This document shows, one piece after another, positions 1-6,025 of a stretch of DNA of 6,025 bases. A program made the translations under genes and the position numbers. Position 1 is the stretch's first letter; each line of letters opens with the position of its first letter. The notes under the pieces were generated by a model. That model was not told where the DNA came from, searched no databases, and worked only from the letters and a program-made list of their open reading frames with translations. The stretch comes from Gammaproteobacteria bacterium (GTDB taxonomy: Bacteria > Pseudomonadota > Gammaproteobacteria > DAOWEP01), in assembly GCA_030638455.1 (NCBI GenBank), contig DAOWEP010000057.1, positions 1 to 6,025 of the forward strand, read 5' to 3'.

Positions 1-1346
1 TCCTTGTTATATTCTGTATATTCACCGCTATTCCATAAACCTTCATGCAAGTCATTCTGACTATCCATAACATCATTTTTCTCTAACTCACGCAGTCTTT
101 CTGCCTTTCTTTTGATGCGAACAAGGCTCTTGTCCATGCCCCCATGGCCCTTCATAACAAAGGAAGGATCACCATGCGCCGCCCCCTTATAGGCATTCAG
201 ATTGTCAAAATACCACATTTCAAAATAATCACGCTCGATGGGTGATACATTATAAAAGGCAGACGCCTGTCCTTCATGGAATCCAATACGTTCGGTTGGC
301 ATTACCTTGCCTAGCCAATCTGTTGGATACGGAGGTCGATCTTTTGCCGACGGGTAAAATAAATTATTTGAACGTAGATCCTTTAGTATACCTTCCGCTG
401 CATATAGTTTTTTCCAGGCCCGCTTTCGTTCAGCATCCAGTCCGGCCAGTTGCTTCCTTGACCAGTCTGCATCATGACAATCACTACACAAAGCTACCCA
501 CTGATTACGTTTGACTTCATTTCCGGATGTAAGTGGGTTAACTTCCTTGATTCCGAATTTCCAGATTGACTTATCTGCAACCTGATGCTTACCTCCACCC
601 ATATGACAGTATGCACACGTTGGAGCAGGGTAATTCCCTTTTACTAATGGCTTAGACCAATCCCATACTCCCCCTTCTGCCAGATAGAGCTGACCATGCT
701 TTGAATTGAAAAAGGTCTCATCGTCAGGATGGGGCGGACCACTGTGACAGGTAATACAGGCTTCCGGTCGACGCGCTTCGGCTGCACTGAATTTGTGCCG
801 GGTATGACAGGAATCACACTTGGTAGCAACCGAGTGACATTGCAGGCAGGCAGTAACCTCTGCTTTGGGTTTATCAACGAAGTGCTTTGCATCCAGCGCC
901 CGCTCCATCGCAAGAGCATGACTGGGAAAACCATAGCGTTTTTCATCTACAAACTGATCGTGCTGTTTATTGTGGCAGCTCCCGCACACATCTGGCGTGG
1001 GCATAGACAATTGTTCATGATCGCTACCATGACAATCATTACAGAAAACCACTTGAGCCGCTTGTGAATGGCGTGACTTACGCCAGTCATTGACAATCCC
1101 GGGGGTTACGCCCTGATGACATTCAATACATTGCTCACCTTTAAATTCACCAACAACGGATGCCACTGGTTGATAAAAATCACCGGGATTCCAGTAAGCA
1201 AACACAGACTCAGGCAACCAGTTCCGGGAATAAAGACCTGAGCCTCCACCACTCTTGTTCCAGCTTACCCAGGAATACCCCGCCACCACGGAAATTAATG
1301 CAATAATCAGCGGAATCCAGACGTAGCGAGGCGGCCTTTTATTCAC
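1..1346 (-). CDS. Octaheme cytochrome c, hydroxylamine oxidoreductase (HAO) family, probably reductive type; 3' end cut by window edge
   Basis: My translation from a GTG at 1346 runs open to base 1, giving 448 residues; the C-terminus lies outside. It has exactly eight CxxCH heme motifs, starting at residues 73, 102, 121, 167, 177, 197, 244 and 287. Their order and spacing match the HAO family as I recall it, and the block around residues 176-202 (CDSCHTRHKFSAAEARRPEA then CITCH) is nearly the same as in Nitrosomonas HAO. By that alignment CLQCH at 167 would carry the catalytic heme (P460 in nitrifiers). Residues 9-28 form a hydrophobic helix with no clear signal-peptidase site, so the protein is probably anchored facing the periplasm. 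The segment that should hold the cross-linking tyrosine (around 393-404, ending GHGGMD) has none, as in epsilonproteobacterial-type HAO thought to reduce nitrite or hydroxylamine. An in-frame stop at 1353-1355 forces the GTG start, which overlaps the upstream gene by 8 bp. HAO family is near certain; direction of reaction is inferred. Octaheme nitrite or tetrathionate reductases are less likely. Confidence 0.93.
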   Translation of the reverse strand, partial: MNKRPPRYVWIPLIIALISVVAGYSWVSWNKSGGGSGLYSRNWLPESVFAYWNPGDFYQPVASVVGEFKGEQCIECHQGVTPGIVNDWRKSRHSQAAQVVFCNDCHGSDHEQLSMPTPDVCGSCHNKQHDQFVDEKRYGFPSHALAMERALDAKHFVDKPKAEVTACLQCHSVATKCDSCHTRHKFSAAEARRPEACITCHSGPPHPDDETFFNSKHGQLYLAEGGVWDWSKPLVKGNYPAPTCAYCHMGGGKHQVADKSIWKFGIKEVNPLTSGNEVKRNQWVALCSDCHDADWSRKQLAGLDAERKRAWKKLYAAEGILKDLRSNNLFYPSAKDRPPYPTDWLGKVMPTERIGFHEGQASAFYNVSPIERDYFEMWYFDNLNAYKGAAHGDPSFVMKGHGGMDKSLVRIKRKAERLRELEKNDVMDSQNDLHEGLWNSGEYTEYNK

Positions 1347-1554
1347 CCTTTTTCAACCAACGCCATATACCAAGAACCAGCAATACTATGACACCCACCC
1401 AGATCAACCATACCCACGGCCCGCTTATACCTTGCTGGGTAGCGGCAATAACCTCGCTGGGATCTTCCTGCAGCATTGTGTGTTCCTTGGTGTGGTGAGC
1501 CCAGACAGGAAATGTCAACAACATCATCAAACAATACATAAATATTCTCTTCAT
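1339..1554 (-). CDS. Small secreted or membrane protein with His-rich N-terminus and one C-terminal transmembrane helix
   Basis: This 71-residue protein is not a family I recognise. Residues 1-19 look like a signal peptide (KR near the start, a hydrophobic core, then PVWA), with likely cleavage before HH. The mature part begins with a short histidine-rich stretch (HHTKEH), continues with about 25 polar residues, and ends in a tryptophan-rich transmembrane helix at roughly 46-66 followed by RWLKKGE. The predicted topology is periplasmic N-terminus, cytoplasmic positive tail. The gene is real by context: its ATG overlaps the upstream stop as ATGA, AGGA at 1562-1565 sits 7 bases before the ATG, and its end overlaps the HAO start by 8 bp. 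Placement between a membrane electron-transfer protein and a multiheme cytochrome suggests an assembly, anchoring or accessory subunit role, but that is inference. An alternative overlapping frame (1343-1573) lacks these signals. Confidence 0.8.
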   Translation of the reverse strand: MKRIFMYCLMMLLTFPVWAHHTKEHTMLQEDPSEVIAATQQGISGPWVWLIWVGVIVLLVLGIWRWLKKGE

Positions 1555-3950
1555 GACAGATTCCTGACTGCAACTGGCAGCGGTTTATTTTGACTATGCA
1601 CCATTGAAGATGATTGCAAAATACGCTGGATGGGCCGGAAACTATTCAATATGCCCTGGGCGGCCCTGCGGCCAGATGCCACTGCCGTAACCACCAGATC
1701 CGGGCCATTGGTGTTATCGCCCCCGGCATATATTTTTGGATGAGAAGTTCTTCCATTTTTATCAATGCAGATTACTCCACGTTGATCCGTTTCTATACCT
1801 AGTCTGGTCATCCATATCTGCGGCTTATTCACCTGACCTATAGCGAAAATAACAGCATCACAGTCGATAGTTTCCTGTCCACTAACGACCTTATCGAACA
1901 GTACTCCAGTAACATATTCATCGCCTAACACCTGTACCGGGGCATATTCCAGTCGTATGCGTACGCCTTCTTCCCAGGCCGCCTGTTTTTCCTTGGGTGA
2001 AGCACGCATCGCCTGCTCATTACCCCTATAAGCAATAGTAACTTCTGTTGCCCCCTGGCGAACAGCAGAACGAGCACAATCCATGGCACTATCACCGCCA
2101 CCAATTACCAGCACGTGTTTGCCTAACATTACAGCACTGTCATTGTCTCGATTCACCTGCTGCAAATAACTCAATGCATCTGTAACACCACAAATATCCT
2201 GACCCGGTAATTTCAGATCACGAGAAGTCTGGGTTCCAGTACCCAGAAAAACAGCGTCATGGTTTTTCAGTGCTTCTTGCATTAAGGCTTCATTTATTTC
2301 TGTCCCTAACTCGAACACGATACCTTGCCGTTCCAGCAATTTCTTACGACGCAGCAGAAAGCCCTTGTCCAGCTTGAAAGGAGGGACCCCGGTAGTCATC
2401 AGGCCACCAATCTTCTCTTGCTTGTCGACAACGGTAACTTTACAGCCTTCCTTGCTAAGTTCATCTGCACAGGCCAGCCCTGCAGGCCCTGCACCAATAA
2501 TATAAATACTCCTGTTCTTACGCCGGGCTTTATATTCGGGTTGCCAGTTGTTTTTTAATGCCTCGTTTGCCAGGTAACGTTCAATTGCCCCTATAGTAAC
2601 TGCACCGCCTGGTTCCTTTGCCTTGGTACAGGAACCTTCACAAAGCCTGTACTGGGGACAAAGCGTCCCGCAGATTTCAGGCAGGTTACTGGTGCTATGC
2701 GCAATTTCTGCAGCCTGTTTGATATTGCCATGTGCAACCTGTTCCAGCCATTCAGGGATACGGTTATTCAATGGACATGCATTACTGCATCCGGGCAATC
2801 CGCAGTCCAGACAACGGCTAGCCTGCTCCTGTATCATCAATAGATCAGGTGTAGTTGCGATCTCCGACCAGTCATATTTTCGTTCTGCAGGCTTTCTATT
2901 TTCTGCTTCTTCCCTCATTGGATCTAGATAAGGTTTTTGTTTTAATAAATAACTGGCATTCTGTACCAATGATTTTTTAAATATATTTCGTACATCTTTA
3001 ATCTCTAGTGCATCGGTCGGACAGGAGACCACACAACGACCACAGCCCATACAGTCTTCCAGCGCTGTTATTTGCCCGCTCGTCTTGCCTTGTTCCCATA
3101 CCGGGATACCCATGTCGCATACTTGCTGACAGCGCTGGCAATCGACGCATTTTTTTGTGTCCATTTCAATGCCGTAATAACCGGCATGATTGAGCAGGCC
3201 AAAAGTGGCTCCAAAAGGACAAAGATAACGACAATAAAAACGATTGCCTACGATTGGCGCAATAAAAAAGGTTCCAAAATAGGTAATGGCAACGATGAGA
3301 TAAAAAATTCCGACAAAGCTTACCGTCCAGGAATTGGGCGGGAACTGGGTAACCACCATCACACCGACATAACCACTAAAGAAAACCCATTTGCTGTGGC
3401 GAAGCCGCCAGGTCCATTTGGAACGCAGTGTGCGATCTCGAAAGGCAAAACCAACGGTTTCACGAATGCCAACACACGGGCAACCAAAACCACAAATGAT
3501 GCGTCGACCAAATAAAAATACCAGCCCAAGGATTATGAAGAAAGTAATGGTGCCCGGGACGTGCAGTGAGGGAAATACCGGTTGTGCCCAGAGAAAACCA
3601 ACATAGGGTTCATACACAGGATACAACCAGGGAACCAGCCACCAGAATACCGTGACCACAAACACCAGAATCATTAGTCGTTTGCGTGTATAAGGGTTGC
3701 TCTCTGCAATAATGCGCCAGATACCAAAACCGAGAATAATGCCGTACTCGGTATAGCGGTTGAGCCAGATTGGATTTTCAAACCAGAACAACCATGTTTC
3801 ATTAAGCCAACCAACAAAGGCCAGGGTAAATGCCGCCATGCTGAGAATTTGCACGAGCAAGCTATAGCGCGCAGGCATAAGATCCTGACGGCTACTGTCT
3901 GAATTTCTTGGCCTGTGGTAAATAGCTTGTTCTGCGTGAGATATACTCAT
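1551..3950 (-). CDS. Fusion protein: NapH/NosR/CcoG-type membrane polyferredoxin + GltD-like NAD(P)H/FAD oxidoreductase
   Basis: A 799-residue protein with two parts. Residues 1-325 are a membrane polyferredoxin: about six hydrophobic helices (near 31-48, 67-82, 91-110, 132-148, 187-203, 208-232), cysteine motifs CGFGCPC (153-159) and CRYLCP (240-245), then two 4Fe-4S motifs, CVDCQRCQQVC (268-278) and CMGCGRCVVSCP (300-311). Residues about 365-775 resemble the glutamate synthase small subunit GltD and NfnB: cysteines CLDCGLPGCSNAC (380-392) and C427, C431, C437, C441 for Fe-S clusters; GAGPAG (486-491) for FAD; GGGDSA (617-622) for NAD(P)H; and a C-terminal FAD-binding AGGDNTNGPD (742-751). 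Both parts should face the cytoplasm except the helices. No GltA-like partner is present, so glutamate synthesis is unlikely. Inferred role: membrane-bound transfer of electrons between NAD(P)H and quinone or periplasmic cytochrome, here the downstream HAO. The ATG at 3950 follows the previous stop by 9 bp, with GAG 8 bases upstream. The coupling and direction of flow are not shown by sequence. Confidence 0.93.
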   Translation of the reverse strand: MSISHAEQAIYHRPRNSDSSRQDLMPARYSLLVQILSMAAFTLAFVGWLNETWLFWFENPIWLNRYTEYGIILGFGIWRIIAESNPYTRKRLMILVFVVTVFWWLVPWLYPVYEPYVGFLWAQPVFPSLHVPGTITFFIILGLVFLFGRRIICGFGCPCVGIRETVGFAFRDRTLRSKWTWRLRHSKWVFFSGYVGVMVVTQFPPNSWTVSFVGIFYLIVAITYFGTFFIAPIVGNRFYCRYLCPFGATFGLLNHAGYYGIEMDTKKCVDCQRCQQVCDMGIPVWEQGKTSGQITALEDCMGCGRCVVSCPTDALEIKDVRNIFKKSLVQNASYLLKQKPYLDPMREEAENRKPAERKYDWSEIATTPDLLMIQEQASRCLDCGLPGCSNACPLNNRIPEWLEQVAHGNIKQAAEIAHSTSNLPEICGTLCPQYRLCEGSCTKAKEPGGAVTIGAIERYLANEALKNNWQPEYKARRKNRSIYIIGAGPAGLACADELSKEGCKVTVVDKQEKIGGLMTTGVPPFKLDKGFLLRRKKLLERQGIVFELGTEINEALMQEALKNHDAVFLGTGTQTSRDLKLPGQDICGVTDALSYLQQVNRDNDSAVMLGKHVLVIGGGDSAMDCARSAVRQGATEVTIAYRGNEQAMRASPKEKQAAWEEGVRIRLEYAPVQVLGDEYVTGVLFDKVVSGQETIDCDAVIFAIGQVNKPQIWMTRLGIETDQRGVICIDKNGRTSHPKIYAGGDNTNGPDLVVTAVASGRRAAQGILNSFRPIQRILQSSSMVHSQNKPLPVAVRNLS

Positions 3951-3959
3951 AACACATGC

Positions 3960-4922
3960 TCAATTAACCGGGTAATTATTTTTAATCCAGTCAGTCATAC
4001 CCATCCTGGCCACATGCACATCGGCAAATCCTTTTTGGGCCAGCAACTGGGCTGCCTTCTCGGATTTTCGATCCGTACGACAAATTGTGATCACAGGCTT
4101 TTCAAGATAGTCGCTCAACTCATCTATGCGCTGCTCGAGTTCTTCCAGTGGAATAAGCATGGAACCTGCAATATGGCCCTGCTCACCGTTATAGTCATCT
4201 GGTGTACGCACATCCAATAACAACACATCCTCATCGGTATCCAGCTTCTGCTTGAGTTCAGTAATACTCATCATGGAACCCTTCCGCAACTTGCCAATCA
4301 ACCGTGGCAGAAATGACACCACTGCCAGCAGCGCTAATGCCAGCATTCCTTTCTGCACAAGTCCCTCACCACCGGTTGCGGCTTCACGACCGATATAGCC
4401 CAGATAGGTATAGGCAATTGCACCGGGCAACATGCAAATGTAAGTTGCTATGCTGTACTGGGTAAAACTGATACGAGTCAGCCCCAATGCATAATTGAGC
4501 AGATTAAATGGAAACAGGGGAACCAGACGAACAAAGGCGACAAAACGCCAGCCCTCAGCTTCGACACCATTGATTAGCTGCTTCATTCGACCGCCAGTTT
4601 TGTTCGCCACCCAGTCGGAGGCCAGATAGCGTGCCACAATAAAAGACAACATGGCACCAATGGTAGCGGCTGTCAGATTATAAAAGGTGCCTAATACCGG
4701 GCCGAATAATGCACCACCCACAAGTGTGAGTAACGAACCGGGAAGAAAGAATACAGTGCCCACTACATAAATCAGCATAAACAGAACCGGTGCCGCCGAG
4801 CCCGCATCTTGCAGCCATTGCTGTAATGATTCGGCATCCAACTGATCACGGTAGCTAATAACAGCGGCAATGCCTGCGATCAGAATAACCAGCAATACAA
4901 GGCGGGTGAGTTTATTTCTCAT
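3960..4922 (-). CDS. TVP38/TMEM64 (DedA/VTT)-family membrane protein fused to a C-terminal rhodanese domain
   Basis: From the ATG at 4922 the protein has 320 residues. Residues 7-23 form an N-terminal helix. Residues about 45-210 are the VTT/SNARE-associated core: FFLPGSLLTLVGGALFGP (58-75), a helix at 84-100, and the family signature RLVPLFPFNLLNYALGLTR (132-150), followed by further helices near 155-175 and 192-209. Residues about 217-320 are a rhodanese domain with LLLDVRTPDDY (234-244), GHIAGSMLIP (249-258) and an active-site loop starting at Cys281 (CRTDRKS), so a persulfide-forming cysteine is present. TVP38-type proteins are thought to act in membrane lipid scrambling or transport; rhodaneses move sulfane sulfur. 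The substrate is unknown. A start 33 bases further upstream (4955) is open, but the 4922 ATG has GGAG 8 bases before it and begins with the typical MRNKL plus hydrophobic stretch. The gene overlaps the preceding one by 11 bp and lies 9 bp before the fusion oxidoreductase. Confidence 0.93.
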   Translation of the reverse strand: MRNKLTRLVLLVILIAGIAAVISYRDQLDAESLQQWLQDAGSAAPVLFMLIYVVGTVFFLPGSLLTLVGGALFGPVLGTFYNLTAATIGAMLSFIVARYLASDWVANKTGGRMKQLINGVEAEGWRFVAFVRLVPLFPFNLLNYALGLTRISFTQYSIATYICMLPGAIAYTYLGYIGREAATGGEGLVQKGMLALALLAVVSFLPRLIGKLRKGSMMSITELKQKLDTDEDVLLLDVRTPDDYNGEQGHIAGSMLIPLEELEQRIDELSDYLEKPVITICRTDRKSEKAAQLLAQKGFADVHVARMGMTDWIKNNYPVN

Positions 4923-5778
4923 TATCACCACTCCACTCACGACGGTTGATGGCATAACCGGTAATTTTTCCTACAAAAGGCAATACAAGCATTCCATGCA
5001 ACCATGTTACTTGCTTGCTATCACTATATTTATGGATGCCTATCGCCATGCCTTCATGTCCGGCACGAGGCTGATCACGGTAGGTATCAAACAACCTGTC
5101 CCACCAGGGCAGACTGAACCCAAAATTGCAATTGGCCTCATCATCTTCTACTGAATGATGCACTCGATGCATATCTGGCGTAACCACGATCAGACGTAGC
5201 AATCTATCCAGCCCTAATGGAAGCTTTATATTGCCATGATTAAACATGGCCGTTGCATTCAGCAATACTTCAAAGAGTACTACGGCAATTACCGGCGGAC
5301 CAAGCACCATAATGGTTGCGAACTTGATCAGCATGGACAGGATGATTTCGATAGGATGAAAGCGCGCGCCTGTAGTTACGTCGTAGTCCGGGTCTGCGTG
5401 GTGCACCCTGTGCAGTCGCCAAAGCGCCGGAACTGCATGTACCAGGACATGCTGCAGATAAACAATAAAGTCCATTGCAATCACAGAAACAATCACTGCA
5501 ACCGCAAAGGGTACCTCATAATAATTCAGCAAACCTGAACCAGACTCAGCTGCAAAAACTGTAACCCCCACCGCTGCTGCCGGAAAAATCAACCTCAAAA
5601 TCACCGTATTCAGTACAACCAGCCCAAGATTATTTGCCCAGCGCAGAGCCTTGGAGACCGTCAAGGTTCGACGTGGTGATAAAAACTCCCAGATAGCCAC
5701 CAGCATAAAGACGCCCAGAAAAAATCCGAGCCGGATCTCTTTTTCATTGCCGAGTATGAATTCATTCAGTGTAGACAT
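4912..5778 (-). CDS. Sterol desaturase/fatty acid hydroxylase-superfamily membrane di-iron protein
   Basis: A 288-residue integral membrane protein and first gene of the operon. It carries the histidine clusters that bind two irons in this superfamily: H110-VLV-H114 (HxxxH), H123-RV-HH (HxxHH, 123-127), H141, H181 in NHGN, and H204-RV-HH (204-208). Hydrophobic helices lie near 17-31, 52-75, 90-109 and 153-172. Members use molecular oxygen and electrons to hydroxylate or desaturate lipids, sterols or carotenoids. Bacterial members of this length are diverse, and nothing here identifies the substrate. Start ATG at 5778 has a weak GGGG 7 bases upstream (5786-5789). Its end overlaps the TVP38-rhodanese gene by 11 bp, so the two are likely translated together. 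An oxygen-using enzyme beside a cytochrome typical of low-oxygen nitrogen metabolism is notable. The superfamily call is firm; the function is open. Confidence 0.92.
   Translation of the reverse strand: MSTLNEFILGNEKEIRLGFFLGVFMLVAIWEFLSPRRTLTVSKALRWANNLGLVVLNTVILRLIFPAAAVGVTVFAAESGSGLLNYYEVPFAVAVIVSVIAMDFIVYLQHVLVHAVPALWRLHRVHHADPDYDVTTGARFHPIEIILSMLIKFATIMVLGPPVIAVVLFEVLLNATAMFNHGNIKLPLGLDRLLRLIVVTPDMHRVHHSVEDDEANCNFGFSLPWWDRLFDTYRDQPRAGHEGMAIGIHKYSDSKQVTWLHGMLVLPFVGKITGYAINRREWSGDNEK
4931..4934 (-). promoter_or_regulatory. Shine-Dalgarno site that decides the start of the TVP38-rhodanese gene
   Basis: On the minus strand GGAG lies 8 bases before the ATG at 4922, inside the last codons of the upstream hydroxylase gene. 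The longer alternative start at 4955 has only an AGGA about 13 bases away, so 4922 is preferred. Confidence 0.6.
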
Positions 5779-5888
5779 ATCAGTGCCCCATTAAGATGAC
5801 TTGCTTGTCCTGAATACATGACTATAATAAAACTATACTCACCTATTCAATTAATTACTTGAATACTGTAATACTAGCCGAAAGCAAA
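5779..5888. promoter_or_regulatory. Divergent intergenic region between the operon and the arsR-like gene
   Basis: This 110-base AT-rich region separates the two divergent starts and must hold both promoters unless the operon begins elsewhere. Candidate elements, all weak by eye: for the regulator, TTCAAT (5846-5851), a 17-base gap, then TAATAC (5869-5874); for the operon on the minus strand, TTGAAT (5845-5850), a 15-base gap, then TATTAT (5824-5829). Both -35 candidates fall inside the inverted repeat at 5844-5865. The hexamer ACTATA occurs twice, at 5821 and 5832, 11 bases apart. I saw no RNA gene or terminator here. Confidence 0.5.
5844..5865. promoter_or_regulatory. Candidate operator: perfect inverted repeat TATTCAA-N8-TTGAATA
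   Basis: The arms TATTCAA (5844-5850) and TTGAATA (5859-5865) are exact reverse complements separated by 8 AT-rich bases. ArsR/SmtB-family dimers bind imperfect 12-2-12-type or similar AT-rich inverted repeats next to their own promoters, and this site lies 23 bases before the regulator's start codon. Binding would overlap the candidate promoter elements in both directions, so repression of both the regulator and the operon is plausible. Binding itself is inferred. Confidence 0.6.
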
Positions 5889-6025
5889 ATGATGTCAAGC
5901 AATAACTTCAAGCAGGACCTGTTCAACCAGTTTGCCCGCATCGGCAAGGCACTTGGCAATGGTAACCGGTTGGAATTACTGGAGTTTATTGCCCAGGGTG
6001 AGCGCAGTGTAGACGAACTTGCAAA
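5889..6025 (+). CDS. ArsR/SmtB-family HTH transcriptional regulator, 5' part only
   Basis: The first 45 residues are visible from tandem ATG codons at 5889 and 5892; the gene runs off the right edge. The sequence FNQFARIGKALGNGNRLELL (12-31), followed by EFIAQGERSVDELA, is the standard N-terminal helix, the 'KALGNxxRLxLL' second helix, and the start of the helix-turn-helix of ArsR-family repressors. This particular style is, from memory, common in ArsR proteins that carry a C-terminal rhodanese domain, which cannot be checked here. The metal- or thiol-sensing residues lie beyond the edge, so the inducer is unknown. There is no strong Shine-Dalgarno site; GAAAG at 5880-5884 is the best candidate. 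It is divergent from the HAO operon with a palindromic candidate operator between them, which fits autoregulation and control of the operon. Confidence 0.9.
   Translation, partial: MMSSNNFKQDLFNQFARIGKALGNGNRLELLEFIAQGERSVDELA

Noticed and set aside
644..946. Open minus-strand frame of 100 residues
   Set aside because: It lies inside the octaheme cytochrome in another frame; the eight ordered CxxCH motifs show which frame is coding.
729..1067. Open plus-strand frame of 112 residues opposite the cytochrome
   Set aside because: Antisense shadow with no recognisable domain and no ribosome site.
1..1346. Octaheme nitrite reductase or tetrathionate reductase instead of HAO
   Set aside because: There is no CxxCK motif as in octaheme nitrite reductase, and the central block is almost the same as the recalled HAO sequence.
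1343..1573. Second minus-strand frame of 76 residues overlapping the small membrane protein
   Set aside because: It lacks a signal peptide or clear helix, while the 1554-1339 frame has signal peptide, transmembrane helix and a good ribosome site.
1551..2880. True glutamate synthase small subunit
   Set aside because: The GltD-like part is fused to a membrane polyferredoxin and no glutamate synthase large subunit is present in the window.
3072..3515. Open plus-strand frame of 147 residues
   Set aside because: Antisense to the cysteine-rich membrane half of the fusion gene; low-complexity composition and no family resemblance.
4923..4955. Longer start for the TVP38-rhodanese gene, adding 11 residues
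   Set aside because: Would increase the overlap to 44 bp and has a poorly spaced ribosome site; the 4922 ATG is better supported.
1..6025. CRISPR arrays, tRNA or rRNA genes, insertion sequences
   Set aside because: No repeated spacer pattern, cloverleaf, rRNA-like stretch, transposase or terminal repeats were seen; the window is almost fully coding.

Overview
The window holds one tightly packed operon of five genes read right to left on the minus strand (5778 down to the left edge), plus the first part of a divergent plus-strand regulator at the right edge. Reading order is: a sterol desaturase/fatty acid hydroxylase-family membrane di-iron protein (5778-4912); a TVP38/DedA-type membrane protein fused to a rhodanese domain (4922-3960); a 799-residue fusion of a NapH/NosR/CcoG-type membrane polyferredoxin with a GltD-like NAD(P)H/FAD oxidoreductase (3950-1551); a 71-residue secreted or anchored single-helix protein (1554-1339); and an octaheme cytochrome c of the hydroxylamine oxidoreductase (HAO) family (1346 to beyond base 1). 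Junctions are overlaps of 11, 4 and 8 bp and one 9-bp gap, so translational coupling and one transcript are likely. There is no non-coding stretch longer than about 110 bases.

The only substantial intergenic region (5779-5888) lies between the operon and an ArsR/SmtB-family regulator. It carries a perfect 7-8-7 inverted repeat (5844-5865), a good candidate operator through which the regulator could control both itself and the operon.

The organism is most likely a proteobacterium, probably a gammaproteobacterium with redox-active nitrogen or sulfur metabolism. This is inferred from protein style, overlapping operon structure, moderate base composition and the ArsR N-terminus; no marker gene fixes it. 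The nitrifier partners of HAO (cytochromes c554 and cM552, HaoB) are not seen in the window.

How the genes may work together (inference): the GltD-like half of the fusion would take electrons from NAD(P)H, pass them through FAD and several Fe-S clusters to the membrane polyferredoxin half, and from there, perhaps through the small membrane protein or a quinone, to the periplasmic octaheme enzyme. The visible part of the HAO protein appears to lack the tyrosine that cross-links the catalytic heme in nitrifier HAO. That points to a reductive role (nitrite, NO or hydroxylamine reduction) rather than hydroxylamine oxidation. The lipid-modifying-type hydroxylase and the TVP38-rhodanese protein may contribute membrane or sulfur-stress functions. 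The combination looks like a possible undescribed NAD(P)H-linked, HAO-based respiratory or detoxification module under ArsR-family control.
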